Positions 23,413 to 35,472 of a stretch of 64,000 nt of DNA are shown here, piece by piece. Numbering within the stretch: position 1 is the first letter of the stretch; the number at the start of each line of letters is the position of its first letter. The notes under the pieces are model-generated. The model was not told the origin of the DNA. It searched no databases and saw only the letters and a list, made by a program, of their open reading frames with translations. The position numbers were made by a program, and so were the translations under genes. This DNA comes from Diphasiastrum complanatum. Lineage: Eukaryota; Streptophyta; Lycopodiopsida; Lycopodiales; Lycopodiaceae. Location of the stretch: NCBI GenBank assembly GCA_029204225.1, contig CM055094.1:8975234-9039233 (forward strand). The letters are read 5' to 3'.

Positions 23413-24202
23413 GTAGGAGACATCGTTGTAAAGTAGGATAACCTTCAAACAGAAATCAAACAGTCTGTAAGCAATTGTAGGATTGACGATTGCAGTCTTC
23501 AATGGAAAGTCAAACAAACCATAAATAACCATAAAATTGATGATTGCAGTACTGAAACGACCACTTACGGTCATTGGAAATGATTGTGATACTGGATTGC
23601 GGTATCTTCACAGGAACATAAATAGGACATCTGATGCCGGATTGGGGGCTTTTAGATATCACACTGGTTAGGCAGTAGTATGTTTAGAAGACGAAGGGTG
23701 AGAGCCGAGTTATTGTAAGTTTTTTGGTATTCAGTCTCCATGTTAATTGTAGGTATCAAGAAGATTTTACCTTGCCTAAGATCTTTTAAGCGATTAATAT
23801 GTGGGTACTATGTACTATGCATTAGCTAGGACTCTTGTAATCAATTGCTGAGATGTTATATAGCATGTGGTTTGAGCAGGGTTGGTTATTACTTGCATAA
23901 ATCTTGTTGCAAACATTGTATGGGCAGTAGTTTATAATAGTTCTACTCTGTTAAGTTGTGGCAACACTGTTGGATATTTTGTTGGTGTGGAGTGCAATCA
24001 GGTTTCGATAGTAGTTCTATAATGGACCGTGGATGTTATTGAATGAGGTTTTGATATGTTGGATTGAGTTTACAATTGCTTGAATGGCAGTTAACGCTAG
24101 GAGATGATCTCATGGGTAAATTCATGCTAGTTTAAGGGGTTCCGTTGTTGTAATCAGGAACAAGTAGTTAAGGGATAAAAACACACTCCTAACATCTATC
24201 TA
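23413..24202 (+). repeat. Inverted repeat arm, LTR-like, left
   Basis: It runs from GTAGGAGACATCG to CACACTCCTAACA and is present in reverse complement at 24960-25725. Shared landmarks are TTGCGGTATCTTCACA, CCGGATTGGGGGCTTTTAG and AAGGGATAAAAACACACTCC. TG-like and CA-like ends suggest a solo LTR. It interrupts the family C copia between gag and the zinc knuckles. Confidence 0.8.
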
Positions 24203-24293
24203 CACTATGGAGGATTTTAGATCTCTTTTAGTAGGCAGTAGCCGGCAAACAGAATCAAACTCCATCTGGGATCTAGGAAGAATCTTTTCGACA
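24203..24293 (+). repeat. 3' part of a family C LTR
   Basis: TCTACACTATGGAGGATT to TTTTCGACA matches 14463-14577 (TCTACATTCTGGAGGACT). It is followed by a PBS at 24295-24306, TGGTATCAAAGC. The matching 5' part of this LTR lies at 25866-26220 on the other strand. Confidence 0.65.
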
Positions 24294-24418
24294 GTGGTAT
24301 CAAAGCCTCTTTTGCTCCTACCAGAACGTTGATATAGCTTCAGAGCTATCAGATCCAGGAGATCGAATATTCAAAACAAGAAACCATGAAAACAAGCTAA
24401 AGAATATAGTTCACGGGA

Positions 24419-24597
24419 GTGGCGTCTATAAGCAGCATAGAGTCAAAGATTTGCACAATCCTCGACTCACTGAGGGTCTAACTTCCTAGCATGGAAGTTG
24501 AAGACCTCTCATCTCTTAAAGGGAGAAAGTTTATGGCCATGGGTGAAAAACATCGAAGAGATGCGCACGACCACGAGCAAAGAGCCACGAGCTTTTC
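24419..24597 (+). pseudogene. Family C gag N-terminus, flipped fragment
   Basis: The sequence matches the gag start at 14689, with ATG now GTG (ISSIESKICTIL here, ISSIQSKICTIL there). The match continues to MRTTTSKEPRA, which aligns with the family segment MPTTSGKELRE. At about 24598 the match stops and minus-strand coiled-coil sequence begins. Confidence 0.65.
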
Positions 24598-24957
24598 CAA
24601 TTGCAGATTCTCCTCACGCAATAACCCCTGCTCATCAATTAACAGCTCAATTTTTTCATTAACCTGAGTGCGCAAGATTTTTGTGGCCCATTCCTTCAGT
24701 CCCGCATTGTCGATATGTACTAGGCCACTGACAGTGATGCTGTCAATCTGGGATTGTAGTAAACCTCGCTCATATTCAATCACATTCTTGTAGGTTTGCA
24801 AGGCACCAACTTCCCTCTTTATTTTTGTGATCCTTTCAAAATACTAGGCATTCTTGTCTCCTAATTCCTTGTTGTCGTCTTCCTTTTGTTGCAACTGTTC
24901 CTTCAGCGTGTTGATGGACACATCTTTCTCAAAAAGGAACGGCAACGGAACCAAAAA
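24598..24957 (-). pseudogene. Coiled-coil ORF fragment, unknown protein
   Basis: The minus strand gives about 115 residues rich in Glu, Lys, Gln and Leu (KEQLQQKEDDNKEL, IDEQGLLREENLQLEK) with heptad-like spacing and one TAG. It resembles in style the coiled-coil parts of the ORFs at 4760-6100 and 49700-51730, but I cannot show homology. Both ends are cut by other repeats. Confidence 0.4.
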
Positions 24958-24959
24958 GG

Positions 24960-25865
24960 TGTTAGGAGTGTGTTTTTATCCCTTAACTACCTGTTCCTAA
25001 TTACGACACCTGATATCCTCTCCTAGTGTTAACTGGCATTTAAGCAATTGTAAACTCAATCCAACATATCAGAGCCTCATTCAATAACATCCACGGTCCA
25101 TTATAGGACTACTACTAAAATCCGATTGCACTCCACATCAACAGATATCCAACAACATTGCCACAACTTAACAAAGTAGAACTATTATAAACTACTGTCC
25201 ATACAATGTTTGCAACAAGATTTATGCAAGTAATAATCAACCCTGCTCAAACCACATGCTATATAACATCTTAGCAATTGATTACAAGATTCCTAGCCAA
25301 TGCACAGTACATAGTACCCACATATTAATCGCTTAAAAGGTCTTAGGCAAGGTAAAATTTTTCTGCTACCTGCAACTAACATGGAGACTGAATACCAAAA
25401 ACTTACAATAACTTCGTCTTTTGAACATGCTACTGCCTAACCAGTGTGATATCTAAAAGCCCCCAATCCGGCACCAAATGTCCTATTTATGTTCATGTGA
25501 AGATACCGCAATCCAATATCACAATCCTTTGCAATGACCGTAAGTGGTCATTTCAGCTTCTCGTTCAATATCGCAATCGTCAATTCTATGATTATTTATG
25601 GTCTGTTCAACTTCCCGTTGAAGACTACAATCGTCAATCCTATGATCGCTCACGTTCTATTCGACTTTTGTTTGAATGTGAGCTAACCTATTATCCTACT
25701 TTACAACGACATCTCCTACTTCATACATCTAACTACTTGTGCACATGCACTTCGTAATAACCATAACTTGATAATTACAATTACCATTTACAGTTTACAA
25801 CTTTCAAATATAATCACATTTTGAATTACAAAAAAAATGGTTACATTGGCCCTTGGCCTACAACA
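24960..25865 (-). repeat. Inverted repeat arm, LTR-like, right
   Basis: On the minus strand it starts TGTTGTAGG and ends CTCCTAACA, which would be a solo LTR of about 906 bp. The part 24960-25725 is the reverse complement of 23413-24202. The first 140 bp have no partner there. Confidence 0.7.
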
Positions 25866-26220
25866 GACACTGTTGACCTAAGTTATAGTTCGTTTAAGCA
25901 TTCAACAAAGATGAACCAGTGTGCGAAATAAAGAACAAATAGCTGAAGGTGAATAGACAACAATCAGACATCTAAGCATTCAAGATCATTCAAATTGAAA
26001 AACTACATGCGCATTTAAGCTATTGTCTTAACAATGATTTCTTTTCTGAGAGAGCGTTGTGTGACAAACCCACACAACGCATTGGCGCACGAGAAGCTAT
26101 GTCTCTCACAAACAATATTAGATTGTCTCGCTTACTAGTGGACTTCTTGGATCGGCTAAGCAACACTGTGTTTAGCTCTGGTTGATACTCAACCAATTGA
26201 CATTCCAATCGATTCTCTCA
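25866..26220 (-). repeat. 5' part of a family C LTR
   Basis: In reverse complement it shares CTAGTAAGCGAGACAAT, then TTTGTTGAATGCT and CAACAGTGTCTG, with 14220-14465. The match ends exactly where the LTR-like insertion at 24960-25865 begins. Confidence 0.65.
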
Positions 26221-28217
26221 TCTTCGATCTACTTATATGGATGGAGAGAGAAAGGGCATAATCTAATCACTGATTAATCACAAAAACAGATGGTTAGGCA
26301 TGTTCTAATGGTGCTCCGAATTGCGTCAGCATCGTCTATGGAGGAGGTTCTCCTCCTGGTACTTGCATGATCTTGGTGTACTTGGAGCATGGAGATCCGC
26401 TGTCTTTCGGTCTTTGGGTGTTGTTCCGCTTTGTGTCTTGTTCGGGCTTTGCCTTCGCCTTTGAGCTCCTTTGTTCCTCGCACATTTGACCTTCGTCTTT
26501 AAGTGTCCTTTCGAAGTTGTTATGTGGCAGTTATGGTTTGGGGTGGTTTTTGCCTGTGGGCAGTTCTCTTGTATTTCTCCAGACTCGAACTCGAAAGCTA
26601 ATAAAGCTTTGTGGATAGAAACATTTAGTTTCTTTAGTCAGGAAGTATTCAGGATTGAATGCCACCAAGAAAGGCCGTAGCCTTTGGATGTTTTACATAT
26701 TTGCACTCTTACTTATCACTTTCATGACTATAAAAGTTTTATTTGTGGGGTGGCTCGGCTTGGAGTTTAAGCAACCCGATCTCCTGAAGGTATAATCTCT
26801 TCTAGAAACCACATGATGAAGCCAACATAATTTGATGCGGTGATTGTCTTGGATTCTTGGTGGCTCGGAGTTACAACAATTTGGAGCTTTTTTGCTTGAA
26901 CTACGTTAACCTAGTTGATGTGATTCAGGCTAGTTGAAACTTCAGGCCTTCATGGCCCATACCACGTTCATCCAAAGGCATCTTGCAAATTCAATACTTG
27001 AAGCTTATGCAATTCCTACATAGCTGCAAATGCTCCCACACAAAGCCCTAATTCTAGAAGTTGGTTATCGAAAATAGAATTGTATTCTATAGTTAGATAA
27101 GTAATCATGTGAAACATCTTTTGGTTAGCTTAATTCATAATGAGAGTGATTTCTTATTCACTTCTTTTTAGAATCGTATGCTTAATATCCATAACAGTTG
27201 CCTATAAAGCTTGTGTTTAGGTCATTATAAACCCATAAGCTGCATTTGTAGCCCATGGTATGATCCATACAAATATGACATCAGTTATATAATACAAACT
27301 AATACATGATTTGATATGTTCACATCGACGATGTACCATCTTAGATGAGATGAGAATACTTATATGAAATCATAAGCTTTGTACAGTCTACGTTAGCCAC
27401 ATGTGTAAAATATCAACAAGTCAATCAGATTAGCAGGACTAGAACGAGAATGAAAATGACATAAACAAATATTGAACACATTCTCTAGAATTTTCTCAAG
27501 CGACAAAACAAGGTATTTACAATTTGTCAAATAGTAAAATTTCACACATTTTTAGTTGTTTTATCTTGTATATATTTTTAATACATTCAATATAGAGTAT
27601 CTCATTATTTTTAAATAGGTCAAATATGCATATTTATAAATTCTTTTGATAAATAAGTTCAAAGCACTTAGAATCATTTTTTGATTATTTTTGTAAATGT
27701 AACGCTCAAAATCTTGGTTTTTTTTAAAGAAAAAAATTGGTTTTTTAAAAGAATAGGTCTCTAGGTCATTTCTTTTTTTTTTGGTCACTTTGTAATCACC
27801 AATAAGACACATGTATTAGTTTATAATGGATAAGCTTAAATTACACAGAACGTCACAGCTTCATGTTACAGGGGTGTGCCGATCGTGTTCTCGCATCTAT
27901 ATGTACTTCCTTTTTCATCATAAGCGATCATCGAGAGTTTGCATCTTCTTCTGATTTCGTCATTGAGAGTGTATGTAACGCTGAGCTTTGCTATTTTTTC
28001 GTACATAGTAGAGAATTCTGAGTGGATAAATCTTTTGATCCCTTGTTCAGTTCTTATTGCCGTATAAAAATCGATTGATAAAGAACTAAACATTGCTCAC
28101 TGCTAAGAACAAACATTAATGTTGTGCTCATAATGCAACTTCTTATAATCGTACATTCAAAAGTGAGATATCAGATGGAACTAGCAGTACTTCGATGACC
28201 TCTATATGTCCATTTAG
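26221..28217. other. Gap of 2 kb without recognised gene
   Basis: I see no domain, PBS or clear repeat. Short open frames (26274-26483, 26471-26680, 27561-27812, 27866-28093) overlap on both strands or are AT-driven, and none resembles a known protein. Confidence 0.4.
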
Positions 28218-29258
28218 TGTTGGGAGACTAAATGGCAAGTTATCCTTGGATAAGGGATCCCCTTAGGAATAAGGATAGTTGCCTTTGGATAAGGGCAGAC
28301 AAGTGACTATACCTTGGTCGGAGGTATGGAATCAAGTTACCCTTGGATGAGGGGTACTCTTAGGATTAAGGGTATGTTCCTTTAGATTAAGGTACTAGTG
28401 TCCTCGGTTAAGGACAGGTAGGTGTCTATGCCTTGGTCAAAGGTATGGAACCTAGTGAGGTGTTAGAAAGTCATTACCATGGGTATATTGGCTATTTTTC
28501 TAAACCTTGTGCCTCAACCTTGAACCATATCACTTTATTGGTCTTGGACCAAAATATACAAGCAAAACTTGGGCAATGAGACCTAGTAGGAGGGTGCGCT
28601 TCCAAGGGGTCCATTGAGTTCCCAACTTCCACAGAAAAGCATTCAAAGAGTCATAGGTTATGGAAGAAGTCTCTTGACCTTCCATAAGCCTGTGAAGGTT
28701 CTTTAACTCCCCTAGGCCTCTCCCTTTCTCATTGGTTGTGCATGGAGCTCCATAGTGTATTGGAGGGTGCCAATTTCCATCTATATGAGGGCATGAGGGC
28801 GCCCATTGAAAGGAGGAGAGATCTCTCTTGTTTGCTATGCTTATGCTCTAGTGTGGCTACTAGTGTATAGAGTGTTTTCATGTGTGTAGTATGCTTAGGT
28901 TTGGATCTTGCTTATGGTATGGGACATAAGTAGGGTTTGCATCTTGAGTATGCTATGGTGTGTGGTGGTATGCTTGTGATTAGTTATTGGTTAGCAAGGG
29001 GGTGCTAGATTAGCCAAGTTGCAAGATTGCATGTGCTAGCTAGCTATGGTGGGTGGTGAATACTTGAGGCCACTTGTTATCTACCTTTGTGATTAAGATT
29101 AGGGACACAGGTGGAGGAGAGATCCATGGAGGCTTGAAGATCCTTCCTTGCAAGTGGAGGCATCCTAGCTTGGAGTTGAGGAGCACCTTGGAGCTTGCAA
29201 GTTACTTGGAGGACATTTGGAGGCACTACCTTTGGATTAGGAGGACTTCCTGACTTCA
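28218..29258 (+). repeat. 5' LTR of a gypsy element (1041 bp)
   Basis: It starts TGTTGGGAG and ends GACTTCA. The end is fixed by the 42-bp match to 33048-33089. A PBS follows 15 nt later. The left part holds a roughly 110-bp internal duplication. Confidence 0.7.
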
Positions 29259-29273
29259 TTAATTTTGTAGAAG

Positions 29274-29285
29274 TGGTATCAGAGC
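29274..29285 (+). other. Primer binding site, initiator tRNA-Met type
   Basis: TGGTATCAGAGC lies upstream of the gypsy gag. The 15-nt gap to the LTR end is longer than usual. Confidence 0.75.
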
Positions 29286-29811
29286 TAGACAAAGGATGAT
29301 AATCTTTCTAACCTTCTTAAAGTTCTATTAAGAACACAAACTAATTTTTTTTTGGGAAAGATTATTGGCTTTTCTAGTAGTAGGAAGCTTGTAGTTGAAG
29401 TACCCAATAAATCTAGTTCTCTTGGTAAAGAGTAGTGATGCTTATAGAATTGTTTGGGGGTTGATTTTTTATTATGTTAGAGAAGTTTGAATGTGGGCTT
29501 TTGGTTTAAAATTCTTTGTGAAAAAGGATTTTTGGATTGAGGCAAAAGTAGAAAATTGCTTGGTGTAGTTTTCTCTTAAGCTTGGATTGAAGCTTGCAAA
29601 AAGTAGGCTTGGATTGAGCTTACAAACATAAGTATTGAATGAGTAGAAGTAAATGCTTTTATTTGCGTTGAATTATGCAAGAATTGAAGCATTTCTATCA
29701 TTCTAATTGGAATTACTTGTTGTTGTATTTGCATAATAGGAAAACACACAAGCAATTCCAATAGATCAAACCAATGAAAACCCATCATTTGATCTATCAA
29801 ACCCATCCAAT

Positions 29812-32800
29812 GTGGCACAAGCTCTTGAACTTTTATACCAACAAATTCAAGCCACTAATAAAGAGCTTCTTGAAACTAATCAAAGGAACCAAGACTCAGA
29901 GTCTAGGTTAGCCAACCAGAAGAAGCATGTAGTTCCACCTCCTGAAAAATTGTTTAAGGGGGAGAAGAAAGATAGGAACTTGCAAGAAGTAATTTCATGG
30001 CTTAATGTATGGAACAAATATTTTGACATGAAGCAATTCCCTGAATGTGAAAAGTTGTCCACTGTAACTATGTTCCTTGAAAGAAGAGCCTTAGTATGGT
30101 GGGATGACCTAGTTGCAGAAGGCAATCAACCTTGTACATGGGATTATTTTTGGATAGTTTTTAGGGAACACTTCCTACCACTATTGGATGACTATGAACC
30201 CTTTCAAAAGTTGAGTCATTTAAAAATGAATAAAGGTTTGGAACAATTTATTCAAGATTTTCATGAGTACCTGAATCCACTTTATAGTGACATTCCACCA
30301 AAGGTACAAATATTAATGTTTATTGATGGGTTACCAAAAGATTACTAAGTGGATGTTTATAGGAACCATCCAAAAACCCTAGAGGAAGTTATTAGGGCCG
30401 CAAAGTATTTTGATGACACACCTAAGGTCACCAAGCCTAATGAGCCAAAGAAAGGTTTTCAATTCAAGAAGAAGGATAGGGAAGCTATTAATGAAACACA
30501 TCCCAATTCCAACAATCCTAAGAAAACCAAGAAATTTTTTAAAAACCATCAGGGTGACAAAGATGTAGCTGAAGCTCTAAGAAGAACCTGTGCTTCAAGT
30601 GCAATGGCGAGGGTCACCTTGCACAAGATTGCATCAAAAAATTAGCTTCTACTCAGGTAATCTATCTCGAAGTAATGAGATGGATGTATGTTTTCTTATT
30701 TCTTTAGTTTTCGGACCTAATTCTGTTGAAAAATCTTTGTCTTTAATGCATGATGATTAATTGATTAAGATCAAGACTAGTTTAAGTGTTAACACTAAAA
30801 ATGTTAATCCTTATTCTAAACAAGAACTTAATTCAATAATGAATAATTTTGATTTTAAAGTTTATTTATGTTTTCATAATGATTTCATTTGCTGCAATGA
30901 TAAAAAACTTAACATAAATGCCATGAATATACCTAGTGAGAACACTACAGAGTTTGAAGTCTTTAATGAACTTAGGCAGGAATTCAATGATGTTTTTTTA
31001 GACCTTCCTGTAGGTTTACCACCTGAAAGGACAGTTGATCACAAAATCGACCTTACACTTGGTTCAATTCCGATCGCACAATGTCCTTATCGGATGAGTG
31101 CATCGAAAGAGGCTGAGGTAAGTAGGCATTTACATGATTACCTGAAGTAAGAGTGGGTACAACCTAGTAAGTCTCATTCGGCATTACCAGTGGTTTTGGT
31201 TGCCAAGAAGGATGGGACTATAAGGTTTTGTGTCGATTATAAGAAATTGAACAAGGTAACCGTTAAGAATAGATATCCACTACCACGGAGGGATAACCTA
31301 ATAGATTATCTTGGTGGTGCTAAGTACTTTACCAAGATAGATCTAAGATCGGGATACTATCAGATACGCACTAGGGCAAAAGATATACCAAAAACGGGTT
31401 TTTAAACTCGCTTTGGACACTACGAATTTTTGGTGTTGCCTTTTGGTCTAACCAATGCACCAGCAACTTTCCAACAGACAATGAATGATTTGTTCAGGCC
31501 ATATTTGGGAAGATTTGTAGTGGTATTCTTAGATGATATCTTAGTATTCATTTAGACTTTGGCGGAACATAAAGAGCATCTTAGGATTGTCCTCGACATC
31601 CTAAGAAGGAAAAAGCTCTTTGCCAAAGAGTCTAAGTGTGACTTTTTTGCTAAGGAATTGTTCTACTTGGGGCATAAAATTTTTGAACGAGGTGTGGAGA
31701 TTGAGTCCAATCGTATCCAGAAGGTTATTGATTGGCCTATTCTTACCACAGTTCGGAAAATCAAGTCTTTCTTGGGGTTTGTAGGATTTTTCCGTCGGCA
31801 TATACCCCAATTTATTCGATTGACATTTCCTCTTACCCAGGCCTTGAAAGGTTATAAGAAGCTAAGTTGGAGGGCTAAAAGTCCACTAGTGCAGTGGATG
31901 GAGAATATGAATAATTGTTTTTAGTTGCTTAAGAAAAGTGTTACTTCAGCACCAATACTAATCATTGGCGATCCTAATAAGACTTTTGTGGTTAGGATTG
32001 ATGCCAGTGATTATGCTATTGGAGCTGGTTTGACGTAGGATGGACATCATGTTGCTTATGAAAGCAAGAAGCTCAATCTTGTTCAATCTAGGTATTGTAC
32101 CTATGAGAAGGAACTGTTTGCAATTGTTCATGCCTTAAAAATTTGGCGACATTATTTGTATGGAGCCAGATTTGAGATTTTGACGGATCATCAGACTCTT
32201 CGATATTTCTATGATGCTACAGATTTAAAGGAGAGGCAAGCTAGATGGGTTGAGCTGATGCAAATCTTTGACTTTTCTATTCGTTATTGTAAAGGAAGTC
32301 AAAGTACTCTAGTGGATGCTTTGAGTCATCTATTGGTTATTAATCAGTTATGCTTTACTGTTATAGAACCGAGGTTGTTTCAGTCTCTCCAAGGACTGTA
32401 TGAGTCCGATCCTTTTTTTGGAAAGTATTGGCAACACGTATTTTCTGGGGTCGATTTAGGTATGCAAGATTCCTCGAATCAAGAAAAAACTGAAATGGAT
32501 TTTGCTATTTGAAACATGATTTTGTTTCGTAAAGACAAGGTGTGTATACCAAACAATGACACAGTAAGGGCCCAAATCTTGCATGAGTGTCATGATAGTC
32601 TATGTGCAAGACATCCGGGTATACAAAGAACATTTGACTTAGTTCGGCAGCAATTTTGGTGGCCTAAGATTAGAAGTCAAGTAGAGGCCTATGTGCTTAA
32701 ATGTGCTAAGTGCCAATCAAATAAAGCAAAGACGCTAAAAGCTAGTGGCCTATTACATCCTTTAGATATTCCTACCGAAAAATTGAGAAAGTATATCTAT

Positions 32801-33047
32801 GGATTTTGTGGTCAGGCTTCCACGTACAGACAAGGGCCATGATTCGGTTTGGGTCATTCTTGACAGACTTATTAAGTTTGCTCAATTTATCCCAACAAAA
32901 ACTACTATTAAAGCTTCAGAACTAGCTCAACTTTTTGTTGAGAAGCTTTTTCGACTGTACGGGCTGCCTTGCGATATTGTCAGTGACCGTGACCCAAAAT
33001 TCCTTAAGAATTTTTGGCAAGCAGTGTTTGAAAAGTTGGAAACAACT
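29812..33047 (+). pseudogene. Ty3/gypsy gag-pol, integrase truncated
   Basis: Gag (29812-30645) holds a retrotransposon capsid region (VISWLNVWNKYF, LVWWDDL, FREHFLP). A CCHC knuckle at 30591-30632 (CFKCNGEGHLAQDC) lies in a shifted frame. No clear protease is seen. RT follows: [18 protein letters not shown] near 31200, [12 protein letters not shown] near 31335 and FLDDILVF near 31530. RNase H has IDASDYAIGAGL and LTDHQTLRYF. Integrase has the HHCC domain (32580-32740) and the core start (VVRLPRTDKGHDSVWVILDR, VSDRDPKF). Stops at 31148, 31553, 31922 and 32036 are TAG and 31403 is TAA, all at Gln positions of the family. The core is cut before the catalytic Glu and fused to the LTR end. Confidence 0.9.
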
Positions 33048-33089
33048 TTGGAGGCACTACCTTTGGATTAGGAGGAGTTCCTGACTTCA
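33048..33089 (+). repeat. Last 42 bp of the gypsy 3' LTR
   Basis: TTGGAGGCACTACCTTTGG to GACTTCA matches 29217-29258 with one difference. It joins the integrase core directly, so a deletion removed the rest of integrase and most of the 3' LTR. Flanks TTTAG (before 28218) and TTTAT (after 33089) could be a mutated 5-bp target duplication. Confidence 0.75.
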
Positions 33090-34387
33090 TTTATAAACTT
33101 GGCATTCCCAGGAAAAGATAGATCGTAGAAGGAGTCACGTCAGTGGTGGTTCCTATTCTGGCGGTGATGTCGATGATGCCGTGATTCATGCGGCCTCGAG
33201 TCCAGCACGTCCCTCTACCAGGGCTTTTTGTAGGGATTCTTTACTTCGCGAAATCCTAACTCACGAGGCAATGCGCATGGCACATGATACTACGACTCTT
33301 GCATCTGTCACTCGTGAATATCCGGGCACCCCCATACTCACCCCACATTTTTCCGTCTCCAGCACCCACTGCCCAAGACCTGGTTTCTTCTATGGAGACT
33401 CCATGGAACCATGATCTCTCTTGCCAGGCCACTCCAGCCATTTTTTTTTCCCATTCAGACCCTTTTTGGTTACACTCCCGTTCAGACTCCTCCACAATCT
33501 TCTCCTCTCCATACCCCTCTCTGACCTTCTTGCCTTCAGACTTGTCTCCAAACTTCTCCTGTTGCAAACACTTACCCCATTCTACCCATTTTCCCTCGGC
33601 CCAATGCCACTCCTCTTGACACTCCCTTTGTCACGTCCCCATCAACTGACATCTTGTTGTCTTATGACATAGATGTGAAGAAGCACATGGTGGAGGATGA
33701 GCTTGGTGGTCATGTAAAACCTCGCATGAGGCAATTCACGCATGTGGTCTTCAACAAAGACATTTTCAAGGACTGACATAGACAAAGTAATAATGAAAAG
33801 AATTATGTCGTTGACCACTTGTATAGTTTAGGCCATACCACGTGCACAAGGATGTAAGAAATAGGATGGATAAATTGTAGCAGAAACTGCTACTTCTAAT
33901 GCATAATTACACCGAAAATTCAACAAAGCAGTAGTGATGGAAATCACATTCAATCTTTAGCAACCAACTTTGAAATCGCTAGATACTAAGTGATTACGTA
34001 GCCAAACATAAAGTATTGAATTCTTAGACAATTTCCATCAGTTACAAAAGCAATACAGAGATGCATGGATTCTGAAATATACTGAACACAATAAGAAGAT
34101 AGTATCGATTCAGAAAAATAAAATCAGATGCTAATGAGCTCAATACAATAGCAGATAGAAACTGCGCACTCTAAGATGTCTCTGAGTAACTGAGAATAAG
34201 TCTGAAATAAACAACTCTGAAAAGCAGTAGCACAATAGCAACTCTAAATTAAATCTCTAAAAGATTGACCTAGAATGCTCAAGAGAGTTCAAGCTTGAAA
34301 TCTTGATAGAGAACTAACAACAATACTTTCTAATTGTGAATGATCTGCTTGATAAGAGCACATGAATTGTCGTGTAATAACACTCAA
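33090..34387. other. Gap with Pro/Ser-rich open frames, unrecognised
   Basis: The stretch 33180-33780 is more GC-rich than its surroundings and open in several overlapping frames. One ends LSYDIDVKKHMVEDE and FNKDIFKD before a TGA near 33776. I do not recognise it; a decayed retroelement linker or an exon are both possible. Nothing is seen in 33790-34387. Confidence 0.25.
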
Positions 34388-34923
34388 CCCCTTCACAATT
34401 CACAATGTTGATTCATTGCTACAGAACTTCAGAATTTGAAAAGAGATGTATGAACAACTGATTTATACTAAGTAATTAGGTCAGGAAATGCGACTGTCAG
34501 TTGGCTGGTGTCCGTTGGCATTCAGCTAGTTCCTTCTCAGAAATTGATTGTTGATAAACGATGAAAATTGGCCATAAATATTCTGTCTGCATAAATGAAC
34601 TAAAACTGTCACTTTGTAGAAATGAACTAAAACTACCACAGGCGACAGTGTCGCAAAAAGACGACAGTGTCAACTTTTTGCAAAAAACTCGACAATGTCC
34701 TTAAATCTCATTTAGGGTGCCCCACACTTTGCTAGAGTCATTTCCTTAACATTTGAGGCACTTTGAAAAATGCGACTCTGCATATTTATTTTTTTTGACA
34801 GATGACAGTGTTGCTAAAATGCAAAAAATGTGACACTATAATTTTACTCATAATTCTTGATAGGCAAAAAATACAACATTGTTGTCAAACTCCGCGCATT
34901 TCTGCAGACTGTGTAAAAACACT
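34388..34923 (+). repeat. 540-bp dispersed repeat, copy 1
   Basis: It matches 44311-44852 in the same orientation, about 10 kb away, over its full length with scattered differences. It contains several GACAGTGTC motifs, including GCGACAGTGTCGC at 34642-34654. Confidence 0.85.
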
Positions 34924-34995
34924 TTTTTAAATTTGAATAAAAAGAGAGGCAAGACTAGACCAATAGGATTCAGAGGCCAGGGTCCTCCTCTCTAC

Positions 34996-35450
34996 TATAA
35001 AAAGGGACCAACTCGAGTTGCTCCTCATGTTCATTTCCTCATTTCAATAAAGCAGATTGGTTATCTTTAGAAATGGATTGATGAATGTCCTTGCTCTTCC
35101 TCTCTTTTCCTCCATTTCTCATGCTTTCTTTGGTATTTGCTAATTGTTGGATTTGATCATTATTGGGATTGCTATTTCTTATGCTTTTTGTGAGAGAGAA
35201 AAGGAGAGAGAGAAGAGTAAGTTTCTATCATTGTTGTGGATTTAGGGTTAATTGAAGTAGGGTTAATGGATGTAGTGTTAATGCTTAGTGTTAATGGATG
35301 TTAGTGTTAGATCCTCCATCCATGTTGAAATCTGAACTATACTATCGCTCTCATGGGAACGAACCTACGCGTGACAACTAACTCCGTCTCTTTGATGCTA
35401 GATTGACTAGATCTTGGATTCAGGTTAGGCAAGGAAAGAAACCCACTACA
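34996..35450 (+). repeat. 3' part of an LTR with TATA box, Athila-like element
   Basis: TATAAAAAG at 34996-35004 and AATAAA near 35047 are followed by transcript-like sequence that ends CCCACTACA, four bases before the tRNA-Asp PBS. The left end of the LTR is not found; it may include the 34388-34923 repeat. Confidence 0.5.
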
Positions 35451-35454
35451 ATTT

Positions 35455-35472
35455 TGGCGCCGTTTCCGGGGA
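35455..35472 (+). other. Primer binding site, tRNA-Asp type
   Basis: TGGCGCCGTTTCCGGGGA is the PBS pattern of Athila/Tat-like gypsy elements. It marks a plus-strand element whose pol is not in the window. Confidence 0.85.

Noticed and set aside
33181-33672. Overlapping Pro/Ser/Leu-rich frames on both strands
   Set aside because: Three plus frames and one minus frame are open at once, a composition effect of CT-rich sequence; no domain found.
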